Shown: piece after piece, positions 17,181 to 26,602 of the stretch
Layout of the letters: each line of letters opens with the position of its first letter
How positions within the stretch are numbered: the stretch's first letter is position 1
NCBI RefSeq assembly: GCF_013003985.1
Contig: NZ_CP053073.1
Location: 3,038,001 to 3,102,000, forward strand
Direction: 5' to 3'
Source: Usitatibacter palustris
GTDB lineage: Bacteria; Pseudomonadota; Gammaproteobacteria; Burkholderiales; Usitatibacteraceae
Length of the DNA: 64,000 nt
The notes under the pieces: generated by a model
Seen by the model: the letters and a program-made list of their open reading frames with translations, nothing else
The model's database searches: none
What the model was told of the DNA's origin: nothing
Made by a program: the position numbers and the translations under genes

Positions 17181-17858
17181 ATGGCCCTTGAAATCTCCGC
17201 GCTCGTCTTCGACGCCTACGGCACCTTGTTCGACGTGCACAGCGTCGCGCGCAAGGCCGAGGCGCTCTATCCGGGCAAGGGTGACGCGCTCTCGCGCGCA
17301 TGGCGCACGAAGCAGCTTGAGTACACGTGGCTGCGCAGCCTCATGGGCAACTACGAGGATTTCAGCCGCGTGACGCTCGCGAGCCTCGAATGGGCGCTCG
17401 AGTCGCTGAAGATCGTGCCCGGCGATGCCGACAAGAGCGCGCTCTTCGATGAATACCGCAAGCTCGCGATGTTTCCCGAAGTGCCCGCCGCGCTCGATTC
17501 GTTCGCGCGCGCACGACCGCTCGCGATCCTTTCCAACGGGCATCCCGACATGCTCGAAGCCGTCGTCGAGCACAACCGGCTTCGCAACCTGTTTCGCGGC
17601 GGCGTGCTCAGCGTGCACGCCGCCAAGGTGTTCAAGCCCAACCCCGCGACCTATCACCTCGTCGAGGAACGCCTCGGCGTGCCGCGCGCGCTCGTCGGGT
17701 TCGTCTCTTCCAACGGCTGGGACGCCGCGGGCGCGAAGGCCTTCGGCTTCAAAGCCTTCTGGGTGAATCGCACGGGCCAGCCGGTCGAGCGCCTGGGCGT
17801 GCGGCCCGATGCGGTGGTACCCGACCTCGCCTCGCTCGCGGAAATGCTCGCGAAGTAA
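17181..17858 (+). CDS. L-2-haloacid dehalogenase (HAD type II)
   Basis: A 225-residue HAD hydrolase that replaces the halogen of L-2-haloacids with hydroxyl, giving D-2-hydroxy acids. All residues of the L-DEX active site have counterparts at the expected spacing: nucleophile D11 (VFDAYGTLFDV), T15, R42, S118-N119 (LSNG), K152, S176, N178, W180 and D181 (SSNGWD). The length also fits the family. It is transcribed alone, divergent from the Bug protein, and ends 3 bp from the convergent RCC1-repeat gene. Natural substrates may be halogenated acids; the family also contains members of uncertain substrate. Confidence 0.93.
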   Translation: MALEISALVFDAYGTLFDVHSVARKAEALYPGKGDALSRAWRTKQLEYTWLRSLMGNYEDFSRVTLASLEWALESLKIVPGDADKSALFDEYRKLAMFPEVPAALDSFARARPLAILSNGHPDMLEAVVEHNRLRNLFRGGVLSVHAAKVFKPNPATYHLVEERLGVPRALVGFVSSNGWDAAGAKAFGFKAFWVNRTGQPVERLGVRPDAVVPDLASLAEMLAK

Positions 17859-17861
17859 GCG

Positions 17862-19802
17862 TCACGGCACCCGGTAGACCCCGACGAGTCCCACGCCGGT
17901 CCCGCCGGTTCCCTGCACGACCGCGGTGTATGCGCCGGGCGGCAAGGTGAGCTTCACCGCGGGCTCGAGCACGTGCGCGGGCGCAAACCCCGCGGCCTGA
18001 ATCGCCGCGGCGTCAGCCGGATTGGTCTGCGTCTGCCAGTTGTCGTTGGATGCGATCACCGCTCCGTCGGTCGCTCGCACGATGTACAGCGTCGGGTTGG
18101 CGAGCGCGTTCGGAATCCCCGCGGGAATGAGCGACGGCCCGGCCACGGTCACGACCACCGTCTGCGTGCCGGTGCCCTGGACGATGAAGCCCGCGATCAT
18201 CACGTCGTTGCCGGTGAGCACCTGGCCGCGCGTCGAAATATTGGTAAGCGGCACTTCGGGGTGATCGACTTCGTAGACACCGACCAGACCCACACCCGTG
18301 CCTACGCCGCCGGAAGCCTGCACGATCGCCGTGTAGGCGCCGGGAGCGAGCGTCATCATGACCGCGGGCTCCGCCGGATGCGCGGGCGCAAATCCCGCCG
18401 CCTGGATCGCGGCCGCGTTCGGCGCATCGCCCCAGTTGTCGCTGGCACCCATCACAGCACCGTCGGAAGAGCGAATGAGCGTGAGCGTCGGATTGGAGAG
18501 CGCGTTCGGGATGCCAGCCGCCACGAGCGAAGGTCCGGCGACCGTCACCGCGACGGTCTTGGCCGTGGGTCCGCCGATGATGAAGCCCGCGATCATCACG
18601 TCATTGCCGGTCATCACCTGTCCGCGCGTGGAGAGGTTCACGAGCCTCGCATTGTTCACCGGCGGCGCGGGCACGTTCATCACCAGCACCGGCGTGCCGC
18701 TCGAGACCTGGTTGCCGGTGCCGAGCTGGCCGTCGCTGTTGTTCCCCCAGCAATAGATCGCGGTGTCGGTGGAGGCGCACGAATGCAGCCCTCCCGCGGC
18801 AATGTCCTCGACGCCGCCCGGCAGGCCCTGCACGGCCACGGGCACGTTGGTGCCGCCGGGAACGCTCGCGTTGCCGAGCTGCCCGGCGTTGTTCGCGCCC
18901 CAGCACACGGGGCCGGCGTTGCCGAGGCCGCATGCGTGCATGCCGTTGCCCGCCGAAAGCCAGGACACACCACTACCCATCCCCGTCACCGGCGATGGTG
19001 TGTTGATGTTGGACCCGCTGCCGTTGCCGAGCCGCCCCTGCCCGCCGTACCCCCAGCAGTACGCCGCGCCGTTGCTGATGCCGCAGTTGAAGAAGGCCCC
19101 GGTGCTCACCAGCTGGACATCGGATGTCGCACCCGAGACCTGCACGGGTCCCAGGTTGATGTACGTGTTGGTGCCGTCGCCCATCTCGCCCGAATCCCCG
19201 CGCCCCCAGCAGCGCGCCGCGCCGCTCGAGAGCAGCGCGCACGTGTGGTGCCTGCCCGCGTTGACGTCCAGGACACCCGTGCCGAGTCCCGCGACCGCCG
19301 TCGGCACCGCGCTCGAGAAGATCGAGGCGCCCGTGCCGAGCTGGCCGTATCCGCCACTGCCCCAGCACTTGGCGGCACCGTTATGCACCGCGCACGAATG
19401 CAGGTCGCCCACGGCGATCGCAGTCACGCCCGAGCTGAGGCCGCTCACCGCCACCGGCACGGGGCTGGTGGCGCTGCCGTTGTTGCCGAGCTGGCCGTAG
19501 GCGTTGTTGCCCCAGCAATACGCGCCGCCGTTCACGATCGCGCAGGTGTGCGCGCCGCTCGTGACGATCGCCTGCACGCCCGTGGTGAGGCCCTGCACCT
19601 GCGAGGGCGTGGTCGCCATCGAGAAGGTGCCGTTGCCCACCTGCCCTTCGATGTTGGCACCCCAGCAATAGGCGGCTCCGTTCACCGCGGCGCAGGTGTT
19701 GGTGCCGCCGGCCCAGAGGTACGGTGCGGCCGTGGTCGTGGAAGAGGCGCTGAAAAAGGCCGCCGTGGCGGCCAGCGCGAGCAGGGTCCTGGAAATAGTC
19801 AT
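17862..19802 (-). CDS. Secreted RCC1-repeat protein with duplicated C-terminal domain
   Basis: A 646-residue exported protein (signal peptide MTISRTLLALAATAAFFSASSTTTA is 25 residues). Seven RCC1-like repeats of about 50 residues fill residues 30-385; each carries a paired-cysteine core of the form HTCAxxNGxAYCWGxNxxGQLGNG, suggesting a disulfide-stabilised beta-propeller. Two tandem copies of a domain of about 127 residues follow (NxSTRGQVxTGNDVMIAGFI...GAYTAIVQ...GVGLVGVYEV). The same domain pair ends the upstream NHL protein. I chose the ATG at 19802 (GGAGC 6 bp upstream, good signal peptide) over the frame start at 19895. It follows the NHL gene by 19 bp and is the last gene of the ECF sigma/kinase group. 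Function unknown; an extracellular binding or structural role is plausible. Confidence 0.9.
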   Translation of the reverse strand: MTISRTLLALAATAAFFSASSTTTAAPYLWAGGTNTCAAVNGAAYCWGANIEGQVGNGTFSMATTPSQVQGLTTGVQAIVTSGAHTCAIVNGGAYCWGNNAYGQLGNNGSATSPVPVAVSGLSSGVTAIAVGDLHSCAVHNGAAKCWGSGGYGQLGTGASIFSSAVPTAVAGLGTGVLDVNAGRHHTCALLSSGAARCWGRGDSGEMGDGTNTYINLGPVQVSGATSDVQLVSTGAFFNCGISNGAAYCWGYGGQGRLGNGSGSNINTPSPVTGMGSGVSWLSAGNGMHACGLGNAGPVCWGANNAGQLGNASVPGGTNVPVAVQGLPGGVEDIAAGGLHSCASTDTAIYCWGNNSDGQLGTGNQVSSGTPVLVMNVPAPPVNNARLVNLSTRGQVMTGNDVMIAGFIIGGPTAKTVAVTVAGPSLVAAGIPNALSNPTLTLIRSSDGAVMGASDNWGDAPNAAAIQAAGFAPAHPAEPAVMMTLAPGAYTAIVQASGGVGTGVGLVGVYEVDHPEVPLTNISTRGQVLTGNDVMIAGFIVQGTGTQTVVVTVAGPSLIPAGIPNALANPTLYIVRATDGAVIASNDNWQTQTNPADAAAIQAAGFAPAHVLEPAVKLTLPPGAYTAVVQGTGGTGVGLVGVYRVP

Positions 19803-19821
19803 TGTCAGCTCCGGTTGTTTG

Positions 19822-22800
19822 TCACTGCACCTTGTAGACGCCCACGAGTCCCACGCCGGTGCCGCCGCTGCCCTGGACGATCGCCGTGTAGGCACCCGGC
19901 GGTAGCGTGAGGATCACCGCGGGCTCGAGCACGTGCGCGGGCGCGAAGCCTGCGGCCTGGATCGCCGCCACGTGCGCGGGGTTCGCCTGCGACTGCCAGT
20001 TGTCGTTGCTCGCGATCACCGCACCATCCGACGAGCGCACGATCGTGAGCACCGGATTGGCGAGCGCGTTGGGGATGCCTGCGTTCACGAGCGAGGGGCC
20101 GGCGACCGTGATCACCACTTGCTGCGTGTTGTCGCCGTAGACGATGAGTCCCGCGATCATCACGTCGTTGCCGGTGAGGACCTGGCCGCGCGTCGAGATG
20201 TTGATGAGCGGCACCTCGGGGTGGTCGACTTCGTAAACACCGACCAGCCCCACGCCCGTCCCGCCGGCCCCCTGCACGATGGCGGTGTAGGCGCCGGGCG
20301 CGAGCGTCGCGATGATCGCGGGCTCGAGCGCGTGCGCGGGCTCGAAGCCGCTCGCATGCAGCGCCGCACTGTCGGTCGGATTCGCTTGCGCTTGCCAGTT
20401 GTCGTTGCTCGCGATCACCGCACCATCCGACGAGCGAATCAACGTCAAGGTCGGATTGGCGAGCGCATTGGGGATCCCCGCGTTGACGAGCGACGGCCCC
20501 GCGACGGTCACCACCACCGTCTTCGCGCTGGGTCCGCCGATGATGAAGCCCGCGATCATCACGTCGCCACCGGTGAGTACCTGGCCGCGCGTGGAGAGGT
20601 TGGCAAGGCGCGGCGGATTGTTGTTGAGGAAGGTGACCGTCACCGTGGTCGCCGCGCTCAGCGGCACTTCGCACACGGCGGCAGTGCCGCTGCAATAGCT
20701 CCAGCCGGCCACCGTCGATCCGTTGGCCGGTGTCGCGGTGAGCGTCACGGTGGAGCCGGCGGCCACGGACTCGGTGCAATCCGATCCGCAGTTGATGATC
20801 GTCGGACCGCCATTGATGCTGCCGGTCACGATGCCCCCACCCGTTCCCGCCTTCGCGACCGTGAGCACGTGCGTGCCCGCCGATGCCGTGGTGCTCGTGA
20901 AGTTCGCGGAAACGCCCTCGATGGTGATCGTCGTGGTCGTCACCGTCGCGGGTGAAGCCGACGACGTATGCCGGACGCAGAGGGTCTGGCCACCCGTGAT
21001 CTGCATGGCCGTCGTGACGAAGGTGCCGGTGCAACCGATCGAGTAGCTCCCGCCCGTGACATTGACCCACGTGGGCGCGTTGTTCCCCGTGATCGTCACC
21101 GGGCTGGAGGTCACCACGGTGCCGGGCGCGACATTGACCGCCGGCGTGAACGAGAACGCGTTGGGCACGTAGTTATTCAGCACCGTCGTGCTGGTGAAGT
21201 TCGCCGCGACGCCACCGATCGTGAGTGTCGTCGTCGTCACCGTGCCGATCGCGCCTGCCGAGGTGTGGCGCACGCACACCGTCTGGCCGTTGGAGATCGT
21301 GCCCGCGGTCGTGACGAACGTGCCGGTGCAGCCGATCGAATAGCTGCCGCCCGTGACGCTGATGGGCGATGCGGCCTCGATGCCGGTGATCGTGACGGCG
21401 TTCGACGTGACGACCGTGTTGAGCTCGATGAAGCTCTTCGGCGTGAACGAGAAGGCATCGGGCGCGAGGTCGAGCAGCACGAAGTTCGCCTGCGGTTCCG
21501 CGCCTTCGGCCGGAAACCACGGTCCGATGCCCGCGTAGGTCATCGTCACGTTGCAGGTGCCCGTGCCCGAACAAACGTTCGACCAACCGGAGAACCGCCA
21601 ACCCGGCGCAGCCACCGCCGTCAGCGTCACGTTCGTTCCCACCGAGTACGCCTTTTCCGCCGAGGTGCACGCAGGCCCGCACGAAATGCCCGCCGGCGAG
21701 CTCGTCACCGTGCCCGTTCCCGTCTTGGTGACGGCCAGCCGGTGTCCGAACTCCACGGTCGCGGCCGCATTGCCGGTGACCGTGAATGCGCATTGCCCGT
21801 TGAAGAGGTTGCCCGTGCCGCCCTCGCAGGTGACACCGCTGAACCCCACGACCGCCGCGCCGGACTGGGCCGTGCCGCCGAGAAACACCTGCGACCCCTT
21901 GATCGCGGTGGCCGTGCAGGCGCTGCCGCTGCTGCACGAATCGAGAGGCGACATGCCGATGAGGCCGGCACTGCCGAAACCCGTGAACGTGATCGTGTGC
22001 ATCGTGTTCGGCGTCGCGCTGCCCGACGCATTCGAGAGGGCACTTGTTCCGACGCCGTTCGCGGCGACCACGCGGCAGGTGTAGGGCGTGCCGTTGACGA
22101 GGCCGGTGACCAGGATCGGAGACGACAGGCCCGACGCGCTCTGCGCGCCGCAGGTCACGGTGTAAGTCGCCATCCAGCCGCCGTCGCTCTGGGGGTAGAA
22201 CTCGACGCTCAGCTGCCCGTTGCCGGGCGTGACCGAGCCGATGATCGGCGTTTGTGGAGCCGTGGCCGGGGGCGTGGGCGTCGTGACTTTGCGCACGCGA
22301 TGGTTCTGGCGATCCACGATGAGGAGGCTGCCGTCGGTATCGAGTGCAACGCCGTCCGGACCGAAGAGCTGCGCATTCGCAGCCGCTCCACCATCGCCGC
22401 CGAACCCGCCGAAGGAACCTCCGGCGATCGTGCTCACGATGAAGTTGGTCGCCACGTAGCGAACCTTGTTCTCGTGGGCGATGTAGAAGCCGCCCGAGGG
22501 AGCCACCGCCACCCCGCGCGGGTTGTCGATTCGCGTCTGCAGGGACGAGCTGCCATCGCCGAAGTACGAGGATCCGGTATTGCCGGCGACCCACCAGATC
22601 GTGCCCGACGGGTCGACCCTGCGAATGGCGCTGTTGCCGTGATCGGCGATGAAGACGCGCCCGAGGCTGTCGACCGCGACGTCCATCGGGTCGTTGAGCG
22701 GTGCGGTGTTCGCGGGTCCGACGTCGTAGCCGTAGCCGGGGACGCCCGTGCCCGCGAGCGTCGTGATGACGCCGTTGAAGATTCGGCGCACGCGATGCCC

Positions 22801-23337
22801 GAGGCCTTCGACGACGTAGAGGCTTCCATCCGTGTGCCAGGCCAGGGCCCGGGGTCCGTTGAGCCGCGCGAAGATCGGCGAGCCGCCGTCGCCGAGGCTG
22901 CCGGGAATGCCGTTGCCGGCGATGGTGTCGATGTTGCCGCTCGTATCGATGCGCCGGACGCGGTGATTGTTCGTGTCCGCGATGTACAGGTTGCCCGCGG
23001 CATCCCGCGCGATGCCCTGCGGATTGTCGAGCTGTGACGACGTGGCGCTCATGCCATCGCCGAAGAAGCCGGCGAAGCCGTTGCCTGCGAGCGTGGTGAT
23101 GACCCCGAACCGGTCGATCTTGCGGATGGCGTGATTGGACGAGTCGGCGACGTAGATGTTGCCGTCGCTGTCCGCAACCGTGGCCGAAGGAAGATTCAGC
23201 TGCGCGAACCGCGCCTGCCCGCCATCGCCACCGAAGAAGTTGTTGCCGTCACCCGCGATCGTGGTGATGGTGCCCGCGTACGCGGTAGACCCTGCGAAAA
23301 ACAGCACCGCCAGCGACTTCGCCCAGTTGCGCACCAT
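19822..23337 (-). CDS. Large secreted NHL-repeat/FnIII/repeat-domain protein
   Basis: A 1171-residue exported protein with signal peptide MVRNWAKSLAVLFFAGSTAYA. Residues about 25-350 are NHL propeller blades (LxxPxGIAxDAAGNLYIADTNNHRVRRID and relatives). A fibronectin type III-like segment (about 360-445) and an InlB-like divergent repeat with GTGTVTSSPAGISCGPACTS follow. Next come two copies of a 90-residue module FSFTP...GGSYSIGCTGTFVTTAG...CVRHTS, and another CxxxC repeat (GPTIINCGSDCTESV). The last 250 residues are two copies of the same STRGQVLTGxDVMIAGFI domain found in the RCC1 protein. It sits 63 bp after the kinase gene. Such architectures fit a large cell-surface or released adhesive/sensory protein; no catalytic motif was seen. 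Confidence 0.9.
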   Translation of the reverse strand: MVRNWAKSLAVLFFAGSTAYAGTITTIAGDGNNFFGGDGGQARFAQLNLPSATVADSDGNIYVADSSNHAIRKIDRFGVITTLAGNGFAGFFGDGMSATSSQLDNPQGIARDAAGNLYIADTNNHRVRRIDTSGNIDTIAGNGIPGSLGDGGSPIFARLNGPRALAWHTDGSLYVVEGLGHRVRRIFNGVITTLAGTGVPGYGYDVGPANTAPLNDPMDVAVDSLGRVFIADHGNSAIRRVDPSGTIWWVAGNTGSSYFGDGSSSLQTRIDNPRGVAVAPSGGFYIAHENKVRYVATNFIVSTIAGGSFGGFGGDGGAAANAQLFGPDGVALDTDGSLLIVDRQNHRVRKVTTPTPPATAPQTPIIGSVTPGNGQLSVEFYPQSDGGWMATYTVTCGAQSASGLSSPILVTGLVNGTPYTCRVVAANGVGTSALSNASGSATPNTMHTITFTGFGSAGLIGMSPLDSCSSGSACTATAIKGSQVFLGGTAQSGAAVVGFSGVTCEGGTGNLFNGQCAFTVTGNAAATVEFGHRLAVTKTGTGTVTSSPAGISCGPACTSAEKAYSVGTNVTLTAVAAPGWRFSGWSNVCSGTGTCNVTMTYAGIGPWFPAEGAEPQANFVLLDLAPDAFSFTPKSFIELNTVVTSNAVTITGIEAASPISVTGGSYSIGCTGTFVTTAGTISNGQTVCVRHTSAGAIGTVTTTTLTIGGVAANFTSTTVLNNYVPNAFSFTPAVNVAPGTVVTSSPVTITGNNAPTWVNVTGGSYSIGCTGTFVTTAMQITGGQTLCVRHTSSASPATVTTTTITIEGVSANFTSTTASAGTHVLTVAKAGTGGGIVTGSINGGPTIINCGSDCTESVAAGSTVTLTATPANGSTVAGWSYCSGTAAVCEVPLSAATTVTVTFLNNNPPRLANLSTRGQVLTGGDVMIAGFIIGGPSAKTVVVTVAGPSLVNAGIPNALANPTLTLIRSSDGAVIASNDNWQAQANPTDSAALHASGFEPAHALEPAIIATLAPGAYTAIVQGAGGTGVGLVGVYEVDHPEVPLINISTRGQVLTGNDVMIAGLIVYGDNTQQVVITVAGPSLVNAGIPNALANPVLTIVRSSDGAVIASNDNWQSQANPAHVAAIQAAGFAPAHVLEPAVILTLPPGAYTAIVQGSGGTGVGLVGVYKVQ

Positions 23338-23400
23338 GTCCGACTCCCGCCGGGCCGTAGGGCCCCTGCCTGCTGGAACGGGAAACGGACGGAAATCCGG

Positions 23401-25986
23401 TCAACGCGGCGGCGAGGTCCCCGGCGCACCGCGATCGAGGGCGGCCAGCTGCTGGTCCACCGAGAGGGCGGCCGCGCGCAGCTCCGCGACGTATTTCACG
23501 GGAACATCGCCCCATTTCTCGGCGATCGCCCGGTCGATGAAGGCCAACCCCGCCGCGTAAAGGATCTTCGCCTCGGCGAGGTCCGCGCGCCGCGCCGCCG
23601 GGGACGCCTTCGCGCTTCGCGCACGGGTGATGAGGGCATCGGCCAGCGAGATCTGCGCTTGCGATTGGACGTTGCTTGCGTCGCGGGCGCGCTGCGCATC
23701 CGGGGGGATCCTCGCGAAGATCGCATTGGCCTCGCGGCCGTGCTCGATCGCAAGATCGAGGTGACCGAGCGTCATCGCGCCAACCGCCGCCCGCCCGAGG
23801 GTGAAGGCGTGCCAGACGAGGACCTGGGCGTCGCCCGGCTCGGCGGCGAACATGGTGCGCGAGTTCGCCAGGGCCTCGTTGATCGCGGCATAGGCGGCTT
23901 CGGTCTTTCCCGACCAGAACAGGGCCTCGGCATACTCGCCCAGCGTGAACGTCAGGGTCATGCGCATGCTGCGCGTGGCCGCGGGCGACACCACGAGCTC
24001 GTGCAGCAGCGCAAGCGCCCTTTCACTGAACGGCAGGGCCGCCGGCGCCGTCTCGAACCGCCGCTGCGGATCGATCGTCGCGACCGCCGCGCGGCGATTG
24101 GCGTAGGCCAGCACCAGGCGCGCGCGAAGACTCTCCGGATGCGCCCGCACCAGCGCTTCGAGCTCCACCATCACCGGACGCAGCTCCGCCAACGCGCCGG
24201 GGCGATTGGCGGACACGACGTCCGTGAAGGCCGCGCGATTGGTCCGGACGTCGAGCCACGCGAGGCGATCGTCCAGCGTCGCACCCGGCTGCTTCATGGC
24301 GTGCTCGGCCACGCGGACGGCGGAGGTAATCGTCTCGTGCATCCGCGCGTCGCTGCGCTGCGCGAGGAAGTTGGCGCTGTGGTCGAGCACCGTCCGCAAC
24401 TCCCGCAGCAAGGCGAGGTCGTCCGGGTGCCTCGCCTCGAGCGGCGTGAGGATCGACCGCGCCTTGGCAATCACCTGCGCGGCGCGCTCGGGCTCGCCGA
24501 GGTTCGCGCGATTGGGCTGGCCGAGGATCTCCGACACTTTTCGATACGCCGTGGCGAGCTCGAGCTGCAGGGAATCGTCGCCGGCCGATTCCGCGGCGAG
24601 GTTGTCGAGATACTTGAGCGACGTGTCCGCGAGCAGGCGGCGCGCGGCCAGCGTGCCGTCGACCTTGTCGATCGCATCGTAGAGGTCGAACATGATCGTG
24701 TTCGCGAGGCTTCGCACGCTCGCGAAGTGGCGCTCCGCCCGTTCGCGCTGGCCGATGGCGATCACGAGGCCCACCGCGAGCGCGATCACGACGCCCGCGG
24801 CCGTGGCGATCGGCAGTCGATGACGGCGCACGAAGCGGCCGGCGAGATAACGCCAGGTGCCGGCGCGCGCAGCCACCGGCCGGTGTGCGAGATGCGCGGC
24901 GAGGTCGGTGTCGAACGCTTCGATCGACGCATAGCGCGCGGCCGGATCGCGACGCAATGCCTTGAGGAGGATCGCATCGAGATCGCCCGCAAGGGAGCGC
25001 GCTGAAGCAATGGACGATGGGGCCGTGACCTCGGACTGCAGCAGCGTGGCCTCGTGGAAGCTGCGCCCCTCGCGCACTGCCGTATAGGGCGACGCTCCCG
25101 AGAGCAGTTCGTAGAGCAGCACACCCAGCGCGTAGATATCCGTGGCGGTCGTGATTGCTTCGCCCGCGGCCTGCTCGGGTGCGGCGTAGCGCAGCGTCAT
25201 CACACGGCCCCCAAGCCGGGTGAGATCGCGTGCGCCTTCCGGAACCTCCGCCTCATCGAGAAGCTTCGCGATCCCGAAGTCGAGCAGCTTCACCTGGCCC
25301 GACGCGTCGACGAGGATGTTGGCGGGCTTCAAGTCGCGATGCACGACGAGGTGGCGATGCGCGTGCGAAACCGCCGCGAGCACCTGCCGGAAGAGCGCGA
25401 TGCGCGCATTCGTATCGAGGCTGCGGGCCTTCGCCGCGTCGAGCAGCGAATGGCCGTCCACGTACTCCATCGCGAGCCACGGCTGGCCCGCGTCCGTCAC
25501 GCCCGCATCGTAGAGCCGCGCGATGTTCGGATGCGTGAGCTTCGCGAGGATGTCGCGCTCGCGGCGGAAGCGCTCCTGCCAGTGCTCGCCGGAAAGCCAC
25601 GCGGCGGGGAGCTTCAGCGCGACGTGACGCGTGATGCGGCCATCGGATTGCTCCGCAAGCCAGACCTCGCCCATGCCGCCGCGGCCGAGGGGCCGCTCGA
25701 GCGTGAACGGACCGATGCCCTGGCCCGCGGTCCACGCGCTGTGCGAAGGCGGCGGCGGCGCGAGCTTGGGCACCGTCTCCAGCGATCCGGAGTGTTCCGC
25801 GCGAATGTGGTTCGCGACGAGGCGTCGCAGCATCGGTGCGAGCTCGGGCTCGGTGGCATCGAGCCCGGCGAGCCAGCGCTCGCGCGCCTCGGCTTCCATG
25901 TCGAATGCCGAGGCGAGCAAGGGCTCGAGGCGCTTCCAGGTTTCGCGCGAGAGGTTCACCGCCGCCTCAGGAGAAGAATCGGCCAT
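23401..25986 (-). CDS. Transmembrane serine/threonine protein kinase with C-terminal TPR-like sensor region
   Basis: An 861-residue Hanks-type kinase. Residues 1-80 form an N-terminal helical region common in sigma-linked kinases. The kinase domain (about 94-370) has the glycine loop GRGGMGEV at 101-108, K125, HRDLKPANI with D218, DFG at 236-238 and APEQ near 269. A single membrane helix follows at about 391-412 (LPIATAAGVVIALAVGLVIAIG), then about 450 residues of helical TPR-like repeats outside the membrane. The ECF sigma gene is 39 bp upstream, the arrangement known for ECF43-type sigma factors whose activity is controlled by a kinase. It probably phosphorylates the adjacent sigma factor (inference). 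The NHL and RCC1 proteins downstream may be its regulon or its sensory partners. Confidence 0.95.
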   Translation of the reverse strand: MADSSPEAAVNLSRETWKRLEPLLASAFDMEAEARERWLAGLDATEPELAPMLRRLVANHIRAEHSGSLETVPKLAPPPPSHSAWTAGQGIGPFTLERPLGRGGMGEVWLAEQSDGRITRHVALKLPAAWLSGEHWQERFRRERDILAKLTHPNIARLYDAGVTDAGQPWLAMEYVDGHSLLDAAKARSLDTNARIALFRQVLAAVSHAHRHLVVHRDLKPANILVDASGQVKLLDFGIAKLLDEAEVPEGARDLTRLGGRVMTLRYAAPEQAAGEAITTATDIYALGVLLYELLSGASPYTAVREGRSFHEATLLQSEVTAPSSIASARSLAGDLDAILLKALRRDPAARYASIEAFDTDLAAHLAHRPVAARAGTWRYLAGRFVRRHRLPIATAAGVVIALAVGLVIAIGQRERAERHFASVRSLANTIMFDLYDAIDKVDGTLAARRLLADTSLKYLDNLAAESAGDDSLQLELATAYRKVSEILGQPNRANLGEPERAAQVIAKARSILTPLEARHPDDLALLRELRTVLDHSANFLAQRSDARMHETITSAVRVAEHAMKQPGATLDDRLAWLDVRTNRAAFTDVVSANRPGALAELRPVMVELEALVRAHPESLRARLVLAYANRRAAVATIDPQRRFETAPAALPFSERALALLHELVVSPAATRSMRMTLTFTLGEYAEALFWSGKTEAAYAAINEALANSRTMFAAEPGDAQVLVWHAFTLGRAAVGAMTLGHLDLAIEHGREANAIFARIPPDAQRARDASNVQSQAQISLADALITRARSAKASPAARRADLAEAKILYAAGLAFIDRAIAEKWGDVPVKYVAELRAAALSVDQQLAALDRGAPGTSPPR

Positions 25987-26025
25987 CCATGCCTTCCTAA
26001 CGCAGTGCCGCCGGAAATCCGGCCA

Positions 26026-26577
26026 CTAGTCGCCGATCAACGTGAGCAGCAGGGCGCGCGCCTTCTGCCATTCGCGGCGCACGGTTCGCTCCGAGATGCC
26101 CAGGGCGGTGGCGACCTCAGGCTCGGTGAGGCCACCGAAGAAACGCATCTCCACCAGGCGCGCGAGCGGCGGGTCGATGGTGGCAAGGCTGGTGAGCGCA
26201 TCGTCGACGCGCTCGAGGTCGAGCGAAGGCGGGAGGCCCGCGCCCGCGGCCGTATCGAGGGTGACGATCTCGGCGCCGCCGCCCCGGCGCAACGCGCGCT
26301 CCTCGCGAACCGCATCGATGATGAGGGTTCGCAGCGTGCGCGCGGCGTAGGCGATGAAATGCAGGCGATCGGGAAAGGCCCGTGTCGGGCCGGAGGCGAG
26401 CTTGAGGTAGCTCTCATTGACCAGCGCCGTGGTCTGCAGCTGCCCGTTGAGGCCCGTGCCGCGCAACCGCGCGTGGGCAATGCGCTTGAGGTCCGGGTAG
26501 AACGCCTCGAAGGCCCGGTCGAGGGCCGCCCGGTCCCCGCTTTCGAGGCGCTCAAGGGCCGAAGCGATTTCGCTCAC
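26026..26577 (-). CDS. ECF RNA polymerase sigma factor (TIGR02999/ECF43-like, kinase-associated)
   Basis: A 183-residue sigma-70 ECF protein. Region 2 includes LKRIAHARLRG and the hallmark QTTALVNESYLKL (residues about 47-60), followed by FPDRLHFIAYAARTLRTLIIDAVRE. Region 4 has the helix-turn-helix GLTEPEVATALGISERTVRREWQKAR. This subfamily typically sits beside a Ser/Thr kinase and lacks a classical anti-sigma factor; here the kinase gene follows after 39 bp. No anti-sigma gene is seen nearby. It starts only 25 bp after the tctA stop, so it may be transcribed with the transporter as well as from its own promoter. Target promoters were not identified. Confidence 0.93.
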   Translation of the reverse strand: MSEIASALERLESGDRAALDRAFEAFYPDLKRIAHARLRGTGLNGQLQTTALVNESYLKLASGPTRAFPDRLHFIAYAARTLRTLIIDAVREERALRRGGGAEIVTLDTAAGAGLPPSLDLERVDDALTSLATIDPPLARLVEMRFFGGLTEPEVATALGISERTVRREWQKARALLLTLIGD

Positions 26578-26602
26578 GGCCGTCTCCCGATGGGCTCCCC
26601 GG

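Noticed and set aside
18660-19700. Regularly spaced DNA repeats that could suggest a CRISPR or satellite array
   Set aside because: The periodicity comes from seven RCC1 protein repeats whose codons are similar but not identical; there are no constant repeats with unique spacers.
19822-23337. Possibility that the NHL protein is a phage tail or adhesin of a contractile system
   Set aside because: No tail, baseplate or secretion-system genes are nearby, and the domains are generic propeller and Ig-like repeats.
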